Assembly (NCBI GenBank): GCA_964624635.1
Contig: CAZUXM010000088.1
Coordinates: 1-9,466, forward strand
Source: JANWKQ01 sp964624635
Lineage (GTDB): Bacteria > Bacteroidota > Bacteroidia > CAIKAF01
Reading direction: 5' to 3'
Length of the DNA: 9,466 bases
Made by a program: the position numbers and the translations under genes
Notes under the pieces: model-generated
What the model was told of the DNA's origin: nothing
The model's database searches: none
Seen by the model: only the letters and a program-made list of their open reading frames with translations
Part shown: positions 1 through 5,382 of the stretch, one piece after another
How positions within the stretch are numbered: the stretch's first letter is position 1
How the letters are laid out: the number at the start of each line of letters is the position of its first letter

Positions 1-688
1 CTGCCATTATCTGCAATAACAAACCGGCGTCTGCCAGCGAATGGGTAATAGGTCCAATTTGGTCAAAAGAGGAGCCGTATGCCAATAACCCATAGCGTGA
101 TATCCTGCCATACGTAGGCTTTAAACCAACAAGTCCGCAAAATGAAGCCGGCTGACGAATAGACCCACCCGTATCACTTCCCAACGTAGCCAAACACATA
201 TTAGCAGCTACTGCAGCTACGCTACCCCCCGATGATCCTCCCGGAACTCGAGTGGTATCTACGGGGTTTTTTACACTCCCAAAAGCAGAATTTTCATTGG
301 AACTACCCATAGCAAACTCATCACAATTGGTGCGCCCAATAATAATCACATCTTCGGCCAACAATCTTTCAATAGCTGTGGCTGAATAGATGGAAGTATA
401 ACCTTCCAAAATTTTTGAAGAGGCAGTTACATGGTGGTCTTTAAAACAAATATTATCTTTAATGCCCAACACCATTCCAGCCAATTTGCCCAGTGGTTGG
501 TTATTCTTTTTTTTAAGATCTAATTCTTTTGCTTTTTCCAAGGCGGTATTGGTAAATACTTCCAAAAAAGCATTGATCTCAGAATTTTTATCGGAAATAG
601 CTTGTAGGTAATTGCCTACTAATTGCTCCATGGTAATAGAGCCTTCGTTCCAGGCCTTTTGTACCTCAGCCAGGCTGCGAAAATTCAT
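1..688 (-). CDS. gatA: Glutamyl-tRNA(Gln)/aspartyl-tRNA(Asn) amidotransferase subunit A, 5' part (runs off left edge)
   Basis: The reverse strand encodes the first 229 residues of the GatA amidase; the stop lies outside the window. GatA is the cytoplasmic glutaminase of the GatCAB complex, which turns misacylated Glu-tRNA(Gln) or Asp-tRNA(Asn) into Gln-tRNA(Gln) or Asn-tRNA(Asn). The amidase-signature Ser-cisSer-Lys triad is visible: Lys77 in GIKDNI, Ser152 in PGGSSGGS and Ser176 in GSDTGGSIRQPA, followed by GLVGLKPTYGRISRYG. The N-terminus MNFRSLAEVQ has the usual family length before the catalytic Lys, which supports the ATG at 686-688. It lies 8 nt behind tatA, so the two are probably cotranscribed. 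No frameshift is seen in the visible part. Family assignment is very secure. Confidence 0.96.
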   Translation of the reverse strand, partial: MNFRSLAEVQKAWNEGSITMEQLVGNYLQAISDKNSEINAFLEVFTNTALEKAKELDLKKKNNQPLGKLAGMVLGIKDNICFKDHHVTASSKILEGYTSIYSATAIERLLAEDVIIIGRTNCDEFAMGSSNENSAFGSVKNPVDTTRVPGGSSGGSVAAVAANMCLATLGSDTGGSIRQPASFCGLVGLKPTYGRISRYGLLAYGSSFDQIGPITHSLADAGLLLQIMA

Positions 689-696
689 CACAGAAA

Positions 697-879
697 TTAC
701 TTATTATCTGATTTTTTAGGGTCGGCACCTTCTTCACCTTCACCCTTTACACCATCTTTAAACTCCTTTACCCCTTTACCTAAACCTTTCATTAATTCAG
801 GAATTTTACGACCCCCAAAAAATAGAAGGACAATTACAAGGATGATAATTATTTCAGTAGCTCCGAATTTGCTAAACAT
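697..879 (-). CDS. tatA: Sec-independent (twin-arginine) translocase subunit TatA/TatE-like
   Basis: A 60-residue protein beginning MFSKFGATEI. It has a short N-terminal transmembrane helix (about residues 8-21), the hallmark FGGRKIPELMKGLGKG hinge and amphipathic helix (about 21-38), and a charged Gly/Glu/Lys-rich tail. This is the TatA/B/E family, which forms the protein-conducting pore for folded Tat substrates in the inner membrane. The short tail and FGG hinge favour TatA over TatB. The frame is open to an ATG at 924, adding 15 residues. I prefer the ATG at 879 because TatA normally starts just before this helix and because a perfect TAnnTTTG box (903-910) would otherwise lie inside the coding sequence. 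It is the first gene of a probable tatA-gatA unit. Confidence 0.93.
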   Translation of the reverse strand: MFSKFGATEIIIILVIVLLFFGGRKIPELMKGLGKGVKEFKDGVKGEGEEGADPKKSDNK

Positions 880-902
880 GTTGTTTAAAATAAATATTAA
901 CA

Positions 903-910
903 CAAAGGTA
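903..910 (-). promoter_or_regulatory. Bacteroidota -7 promoter box for tatA-gatA
   Basis: The reverse strand reads TACCTTTG, a perfect TAnnTTTG. It ends 23 nt before the tatA ATG at 879, which fits a short leader. I see no TTG at the expected -33 distance, so the assignment rests on the -7 box and its position. Confidence 0.5.
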
Positions 911-989
911 CAAATATTAACCATACTAAGACCATGATGAAGGCTTTTTGAATGATTAATTGAATAGATTAAATGAGTATATAATTTTA

Positions 990-1016
990 TTGTGACCCTT
1001 ACGTTTACTACTTTTG
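990..1016 (+). promoter_or_regulatory. Bacteroidota-type promoter for the small lipoprotein gene
   Basis: TACTTTTG at 1009-1016 matches TAnnTTTG perfectly and ends 16 nt before the ATG at 1033. A TTG at 990-992 could serve as the -33 element, although the 16-nt spacer is a little shorter than usual. It faces away from the tatA promoter, so 880-1032 is a divergent control region. Confidence 0.55.
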
Positions 1017-1032
1017 TATCGAAAATTTAACC

Positions 1033-1173
1033 ATGAAAAAAGTATCCTCTTTGCTCAAATTTAAATATGTATTGCTTGTAATAGCCGTAATTACAATGGT
1101 TTCATGTGCTTCCACTGCTCCACGCAAGTGCAACGGAAGTATGGGCAAACGTACTCCTATGGGGGTGATGTAA
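1033..1173 (+). CDS. Small predicted lipoprotein, 46 residues
   Basis: The frame reads MKKVSSLLKFKYVLL at the start and stops at TAA 1171-1173. It has a basic n-region, a hydrophobic stretch (about residues 12-23) and a lipobox-like VSCA with Cys25, so signal peptidase II processing would leave a 22-residue acylated peptide. The mature part has one further Cys (Cys33, in RKCNGSMGKRTPMGVM). There is no Asp at +2; in Bacteroidota export to the cell surface depends on other signals, so its final membrane is undetermined. It is a single-gene unit with its own TAnnTTTG box and is missed by a longer ORF cutoff. I do not recognise a defined function. My impression that similar short lipoproteins ending in a TPMG-like tail occur in other Bacteroidota is from memory and unverified. 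Confidence 0.72.
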   Translation: MKKVSSLLKFKYVLLVIAVITMVSCASTAPRKCNGSMGKRTPMGVM

Positions 1174-1205
1174 TTGGCTTAATTGTTGTTATCACCTGAG
1201 GGTAA

Positions 1206-1239
1206 TGCAGGCTTAATAATTATTAAAAGTAAGCATGCA
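1206..1239. repeat. Imperfect inverted repeat downstream of the small lipoprotein gene
   Basis: TGCAGGCTTA (1206-1215) and TAAGCATGCA (1230-1239) can pair over 9 of 10 positions around an AT-rich 14-nt loop. A second, perfect 14-nt palindrome, TTAATAATTATTAA, sits at 1213-1226 and overlaps the left arm. The repeat begins 33 nt after the lipoprotein stop. It could be a weak 3' stem-loop, but no T-run follows the right arm, so I do not call it an intrinsic terminator. An operator for the next gene is the alternative. Confidence 0.4.
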
Positions 1240-1262
1240 GAGCATAATACGATTATTTTAAT

Positions 1263-1270
1263 TACGTTTG
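1263..1270 (+). promoter_or_regulatory. Candidate -7 box for the outer-membrane beta-barrel gene
   Basis: TACGTTTG is a perfect TAnnTTTG. It lies 75 nt before the ATG at 1346, much farther than the other promoter boxes here, so it would give an unusually long leader that contains the hairpin at 1297-1319. No convincing -33 TTG was found. Confidence 0.42.
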
Positions 1271-1283
1271 TAACACATCAAAT

Positions 1284-1349
1284 ATGTTTATGAACCGAGC
1301 CGCTGGAAGCGGTGAGCTCACGAATACAATAGAAAAAACAAGTTTATGA
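1284..1349 (+). CDS. Possible 21-codon leader peptide overlapping the next start (ATGA)
   Basis: ATG at 1284-1286 opens a frame of 21 codons (MFMNRAAGSG ELTNTIEKTSL) that ends at TGA 1347-1349 and overlaps the beta-barrel ATG at 1346-1348 in an ATGA arrangement. Such overlaps often couple translation of two reading frames. The peptide is not hydrophobic and resembles no family I know. With so short a frame, chance is a serious alternative. The reasons to record it are the exact overlap and its position in a long leader that also carries a hairpin. Confidence 0.25.
   Translation: MFMNRAAGSGELTNTIEKTSL
1297..1319 (+). promoter_or_regulatory. GC-rich hairpin in the leader of the beta-barrel gene
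   Basis: GAGC (1297-1300) pairs with GCTC (1316-1319), and CGCT (1301-1304) pairs with AGCG (1308-1311). This gives about 8 base pairs with a GGA loop and a GTGA bulge. A register with CCGCT/AGCGG is equally good. It is markedly GC-rich against an AT-rich surrounding and is followed by no T-run, so it is not an intrinsic terminator. It sits 26 nt before the ATG and could affect mRNA stability or translation. I cannot match it to a known riboswitch. Confidence 0.4.
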
Positions 1350-2116
1350 GTAAAAGACTTTGTGTAGCGATAGTTGCCTTGGGAATGGTATTTTCGGCAG
1401 CTTATTCACAGACCGACATTAAAAAGGACCAGGTAAAAAAACTGCCTAAGCCCAAAAAACAAGATGTAATTTTATTCAACTTTAACTGGATGACCATGTT
1501 GAATCACCCTAAAGGTGCAGGAGACAGTCTTTGGATCAGCCCATTTTCAAGAGGTTTTGATGTAGCTTTGATGTATGATATTCCGTTGGGAAGAAGCATG
1601 TTCAGCTTTGCTGCCGGAGTAAATTTTTCCTTCCAAAACTTCTTTACTAATCAAATTGTAAAAGATTCAGCAGGTGGAAACAGCATTTATTTTGAGAACA
1701 TCGATCAAATGATTAATCGTGATAATCCTGCTACCAGAAGAGACTGGCAAAAGGCAAAAATTGCGAATGCTATTATCGAATTACCTATTGAGTTCCGTTT
1801 CCGTTTAAAACCTCATAAAAGAAATACTTTTAAAATTGCTGTAGGTTTTAAAGTAGGATATGTAATTGATACATGGCAAAAATATGAAGGTCCTAACTTT
1901 TTACCGGGCGAAGATTTGAATACCAATTTACGCCAAACTACCTATGAAGTTCCTGCAGTAAACAGATTAAGCTATGGTGTTTATGGTAGAATTGGTTATA
2001 GCCGTTTTAATGTATTTGCCGGTTATACCATTAGCACTCATTTCCTTGATAAACCTGAATTTGGTGGAAGAATGGGAAATGCATTAACTATCGGATTTAA
2101 TTTTGCTCCTTTCTAA
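1346..2116 (+). CDS. Outer-membrane beta-barrel family protein (OMP_b-brl-like)
   Basis: A 256-residue protein with a clear Sec signal peptide: basic MSKR, hydrophobic core, probable cleavage after AYS (about residue 21). A short Lys/Pro-rich segment (about residues 25-40) leads into alternating hydrophobic/polar strands with many aromatic residues, such as FDVALMYDIPLG, FSFAAGVNFSFQNFF, FKIAVGFKVGYVID, YGVYGRIGYSRFNVFAGYTI and LTIGFNFAPF. The last residue is Phe, as expected for a BAM-inserted barrel. Strand count suggests an 8-10-stranded barrel of the kind common in Bacteroidota (OMP_b-brl / PorT-like superfamily). The ligand or role is unknown. It has a long structured leader. Its stop lies 6 nt from the stop of the convergent GGT gene. 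The family class is fairly secure; no more specific name is supportable. Confidence 0.8.
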   Translation: MSKRLCVAIVALGMVFSAAYSQTDIKKDQVKKLPKPKKQDVILFNFNWMTMLNHPKGAGDSLWISPFSRGFDVALMYDIPLGRSMFSFAAGVNFSFQNFFTNQIVKDSAGGNSIYFENIDQMINRDNPATRRDWQKAKIANAIIELPIEFRFRLKPHKRNTFKIAVGFKVGYVIDTWQKYEGPNFLPGEDLNTNLRQTTYEVPAVNRLSYGVYGRIGYSRFNVFAGYTISTHFLDKPEFGGRMGNALTIGFNFAPF

Positions 2117-2122
2117 AGAGGT

Positions 2123-3805
2123 TTAATACCCGCCAGCCATATCATCGCCCCGTGGGTCTCCGCCCCCATAGTATTTTTTCCCTTTTTTAAGAATGGCATC
2201 TACACGCCCGATTAACTCACGGTAGGTGATAGGGTACCCTGCCTTCGTTAGCTGCTCTATCGTAATATTATTTTTCCAAGCTTCTTCAAGATATACCACA
2301 TCAGGGTACCATTGATGATGGAAACGGGGCGTTTTTAAAGCTTCTTCAATACTCTTTTTATAAACGATGGTTTGCAGTATGTTTTGAAGCACCGAAGTAA
2401 TAATGGTAGCTCCTCCCGGTGATCCTGTTATTAATACAGGCTGACCATTCTTAAAAACGATGGTTGGCGTCATCGAACTTAACATTCGCTTACCGGGCTC
2501 AATAGCATTGGCAGAGTCACCCAATAATCCAAATTGATTAGGTACTCCGGGTTTGGATGAAAAATCATCCATTTCATTATTCATTAAAAAGCCGGCTCCG
2601 CTTACAAACACTTTGGATCCAAAACGGCTGTTGAGTGTAGTGGTGATAGCTACTGCATTTCCCCATCGATCTACAATAGAAAAATGAGTGGTTTGCTCAC
2701 TTTCCGTTTCTCCGGGTTTTACATTAGATGAAGGTGTATACTGTAGCGGTTTTATATTAGTATATCTTTTATCAAGATATTTTTGGTCTAATAATTTTTG
2801 AGGTTCTACCTTATAAAAATCAGGATCTCCTAAGTGATGGCTTCTATCAGCATAAGCCAATCTTTCTACCTCTACTACTAATGACATATAGGCCGCAGAA
2901 TTGAGTTTGTATTTTTTAATGTTGAGCTTTTCCAGCATATATAACATCTGCAATAAGGCGATTCCTCCGCTGGAAGGAGGAGGCATGGTTAGCACCTCGT
3001 AACCGTAAAAATTCCCTGTTAAGGGAGTTCGCCAAACGGATTGGTAGCTTTTTAAATCTTCAAGTGTAATTAATCCACTACCACTTTGCATTTCATTTAC
3101 TAGCAAGTTAGCAATCTCCCCTTCGTAAAAACCTTTTTTGCCATGAGCAGCAATTTTTTCAAGTGTAATTGCCAGGTCGTTTTGAACAATAACATCGCCT
3201 GCTTTATAGGGAGTAGATGATTGAAAATATTCCAGGTTATTTCCGCTACCAATAAAATACTTGTTCAACTCAATAGCATCTAATTCAGTAACAACAAAAC
3301 CTTTTCGGGCTAAATTAATAGAGGGTTGAATCAAATTGGCCCAGGGGAGAGAACCATATTTTTTATGAATAGTTTCCATGCCATCTACCGCACCGGGAAC
3401 TCCACAAGCTAAATGACCTATAGTACTTAAATCAGGAATTACATTTCCGTCTTTATCCAGATACATATCACGGGAAGCTTTTGCAGGTGCTTTTTCACGA
3501 AAATCAAGAGCTACACTTTCTCCTGTAGCAGTATGTGCTAACATAAAACCGCCGCCACCGATATTGCCGGCCTGTGGATAACAAACGGCTAATGCAAAGT
3601 GAACAGCTATGGCTGCATCAAATGCATTGCCACCTTTCATTAAAACGTCTAGCCCGATACGGGTAGCTTCTTCCCGTGCAGAAACTACCATTCCGTTTTT
3701 ACCTGAAGCGTTTTTATTAATCTGTTGTGCTGAAATGATTGATGGAAAAAACCAACCAACCAAAAGAATAATTACCCATAATTTTTTTGAAACAGATAGG
3801 CACAT
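2123..3805 (-). CDS. ggt: Gamma-glutamyltransferase (glutathione hydrolase), exported
   Basis: From the ATG at 3803-3805 the product has 560 residues. It starts with a signal peptide (MCLSVSKKLW, then a hydrophobic core ending near SIISA). The enzyme hydrolyses or transfers the gamma-glutamyl group of glutathione and related peptides in the periplasm, and matures by self-cleavage into large and small subunits. Visible marks are DFREKAP (substrate-binding Arg, about residue 103), the cleavage site EQTTHFSIVD with nucleophile Thr at about 372, NNEMDDF, the MLSSMTPTI Ser pair and the GSPGGATIIT oxyanion loop. All key residues are present, so it is probably active. The frame stays open upstream to 3931, overlapping the ALDH gene. 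Starts at 3814 or 3868 are possible, but 3805 puts the signal peptide at the N-terminus. No promoter is seen, so it probably shares the ALDH transcript. Confidence 0.93.
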   Translation of the reverse strand: MCLSVSKKLWVIILLVGWFFPSIISAQQINKNASGKNGMVVSAREEATRIGLDVLMKGGNAFDAAIAVHFALAVCYPQAGNIGGGGFMLAHTATGESVALDFREKAPAKASRDMYLDKDGNVIPDLSTIGHLACGVPGAVDGMETIHKKYGSLPWANLIQPSINLARKGFVVTELDAIELNKYFIGSGNNLEYFQSSTPYKAGDVIVQNDLAITLEKIAAHGKKGFYEGEIANLLVNEMQSGSGLITLEDLKSYQSVWRTPLTGNFYGYEVLTMPPPSSGGIALLQMLYMLEKLNIKKYKLNSAAYMSLVVEVERLAYADRSHHLGDPDFYKVEPQKLLDQKYLDKRYTNIKPLQYTPSSNVKPGETESEQTTHFSIVDRWGNAVAITTTLNSRFGSKVFVSGAGFLMNNEMDDFSSKPGVPNQFGLLGDSANAIEPGKRMLSSMTPTIVFKNGQPVLITGSPGGATIITSVLQNILQTIVYKKSIEEALKTPRFHHQWYPDVVYLEEAWKNNITIEQLTKAGYPITYRELIGRVDAILKKGKKYYGGGDPRGDDMAGGY

Positions 3806-3856
3806 AGAAATCATAGAATACTTACTATGTGAACCAATGTGCCTATGTGGTTTAAA
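3786..3856. repeat. Nested palindromic element filling the ALDH-GGT gap (REP-like candidate)
   Basis: Outer arms 3786-3805 and 3837-3856 are inverted copies matching at 17 of 20 positions, with a perfect 10-bp core ATAGGCACAT / ATGTGCCTAT. Inside, CACATAG (3801-3807) also pairs perfectly with CTATGTG (3825-3831), and CTATGTG recurs at 3843-3849, so competing hairpins are possible. The element occupies most of the space between the ALDH stop (3874) and the GGT signal peptide. The likely GGT ATG (3803-3805) lies in one arm. It could be a dispersed intergenic repeat or an mRNA structure controlling GGT. Copy number elsewhere cannot be judged from this window. Confidence 0.6.
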
Positions 3857-3873
3857 TTTTTTTTGCATGTCGA

Positions 3874-5316
3874 TCAAGATAGTTTGATACATACATTTTT
3901 TGCTTCCGTAAAAAATCGCAATGCTTCCCATCCACCTTCACGACCCACTCCGGAATTTTTCATTCCACCAAAGGGTGTTCTTAAGTCACGTAATAACCAA
4001 CAATTGATCCAAACAATGCCGGTTTTAATTTTATCGGCTATACGATGTGCTTTATTGAGATCCTGTGTCCAGACATTGGCAGCTAACCCATAGGAGGATG
4101 CATTGGCGTACTCTATTACCTCCTCTTCGGTATCAAATGGTGTTAACGAAATAACCGGACCAAAAATTTCTTCCTGATTGGTTCTGCAATCAAAAGCCAA
4201 CCCTTCAATAATAGTAGGTTCAAAATAATAACCGTTGGCAAATTCACCACTTAGTTGAATTCGTTTACCACCTGTTATAACGGTGCCCCCTTCCTGCTGA
4301 GCAAGAGCAACGTATGATTCAATTTTTTCAAGATGTGGTTGAGAGACGATGGCCCCCATATAATTATCCTTGTTATTGGGATCCCCCACTTTTATTTTCT
4401 TTACTTCATTTACAAAATCGGTCTTAAACTTTTCATAAATTCCTTTCTGAACAAAGACCCTAGATCCACATAAACAAATTTCACCTTGGTTGGTAAAGGA
4501 CGAACGGATCGCATTTTTTAATGCTTTATCATAATCACAATCGTTAAATATTACGGTAGGGTTTTTACCTCCTAGTTCAAGAGATAATTTTTTAAACATA
4601 GGAGCGGCTATACGAGCTATATGTTCGCCTGTTTTGGTGCCCCCTGTAAATGAAACTGCCGTAATTTCAGGATGAGAAACAATGGCATTACCTGTTTTAC
4701 CACCTAATCCGTGAACTATGTTTAAAACCCCCGGAGGTAAAATCTTAGCACATATTTCGGAAAGTAAATAGGCGGTATAAGGAGTTACTTCACTGGGTTT
4801 GGCAACTACGGTATTACCTGCAGCTAATGCCGGTGCAATTTTCCATGTGAACAAATATAATGGCAAATTCCACGGAGAAATACAACCAACCACACCAATA
4901 GGTTTGCGTAATGTATAATTGATAGCTGTATTTTCCATGTGATGTGATTCACTGGCAAAATGCATAATAGCTGTTGCGAAGAATTTAAAATTGGAAGAAG
5001 CTCTTGGGATATCTACTTCAGTCGCCAACCAAACGGGTTTTCCATTATCCAAACTTTCAGCAGCAGCCAGTTGATTTAGATTTTTTTCAATTTCATTGGC
5101 AACAGCAATTAAATAATCGTGTCGTTTTTCGTTACCAATAGAACTCCAAGAATCAAAGGCAGCTTTAGCCGCTTCTACTGCAGCTTGCACATCTTTTTCA
5201 TCTGAGTCAGGTACTTTTGAAAATACTTTTCCGCGGGAAGGATCAATATTTTCCAGGTAGTTTCCGGAAGCAGGTGTAACCAGCTTTCCGTTAATGTAAT
5301 TAGCAAGTGTAATCAA
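3874..5316 (-). CDS. Aldehyde dehydrogenase, 2-aminomuconate / 2-hydroxymuconate semialdehyde dehydrogenase-like
   Basis: A 480-residue NAD(P)-dependent ALDH read from a TTG at 5314-5316. Motifs in order (numbering from that start) are SPWNLPLY with Asn150, VAKPSEVTP, SFTGGTKTG, LELGGKNP with Glu247, NQGEICLC with nucleophile Cys281, and EEIFGPV. The C-terminal NCWLLRDLRTPFGG and KNSGVGREGGWEAL blocks, the Arg in DIPRASSNF and the ending EAKNVCIKL are typical of the ALDH8/AMSDH group. That group oxidises 2-aminomuconate semialdehyde (kynurenine pathway) or 2-hydroxymuconate semialdehyde (meta-cleavage). The paired Arg residues suit a dicarboxylate-like substrate. No other pathway gene is in the window, so the exact substrate is uncertain. 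A longer reading (TTG at 5346, 490 residues) would overlap the promoter at 5334-5364, so I reject it. Confidence 0.9.
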   Translation of the reverse strand: MITLANYINGKLVTPASGNYLENIDPSRGKVFSKVPDSDEKDVQAAVEAAKAAFDSWSSIGNEKRHDYLIAVANEIEKNLNQLAAAESLDNGKPVWLATEVDIPRASSNFKFFATAIMHFASESHHMENTAINYTLRKPIGVVGCISPWNLPLYLFTWKIAPALAAGNTVVAKPSEVTPYTAYLLSEICAKILPPGVLNIVHGLGGKTGNAIVSHPEITAVSFTGGTKTGEHIARIAAPMFKKLSLELGGKNPTVIFNDCDYDKALKNAIRSSFTNQGEICLCGSRVFVQKGIYEKFKTDFVNEVKKIKVGDPNNKDNYMGAIVSQPHLEKIESYVALAQQEGGTVITGGKRIQLSGEFANGYYFEPTIIEGLAFDCRTNQEEIFGPVISLTPFDTEEEVIEYANASSYGLAANVWTQDLNKAHRIADKIKTGIVWINCWLLRDLRTPFGGMKNSGVGREGGWEALRFFTEAKNVCIKLS

Positions 5317-5333
5317 AGGAAAGTATCTTTTTT

Positions 5334-5364
5334 CAAAGGTAAACAATCTAAAGTGCTCTACAAA
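5334..5364 (-). promoter_or_regulatory. Strong Bacteroidota-type promoter driving ALDH (and probably ggt)
   Basis: On the reverse strand TTTG (5361-5364) is followed by a 19-nt spacer and TACCTTTG (5334-5341). This is a complete TTTG-N19-TAnnTTTG promoter, the best in the window. It lies in the 37-nt gap behind the class V enzyme. The -7 box ends 17 nt before the proposed TTG start at 5316, the same spacing as in the small lipoprotein gene. Confidence 0.75.
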
Positions 5365-5382
5365 GGCTTAACTGCGAATCCT

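Noticed and set aside
623..937. Plus-strand 104-residue open frame
   Set aside because: It is antisense to tatA and the gatA start, with a low-complexity Pro/Ser-rich product and no promoter; a shadow frame.
1297..1319. Hairpin as an intrinsic terminator of the lipoprotein gene
   Set aside because: No T-run follows it and it lies downstream of the next gene's candidate promoter.
3806..3931. N-terminal extension of GGT up to 3931
   Set aside because: It overlaps the ALDH coding sequence by 58 nt, would bury the signal peptide more than 40 residues inside, and mostly translates the palindromic element.
3609..4093. Two overlapping plus-strand frames (3609-3887 and 3839-4093)
   Set aside because: They are antisense to ggt and the ALDH gene and pass through the palindromic element; no family features.
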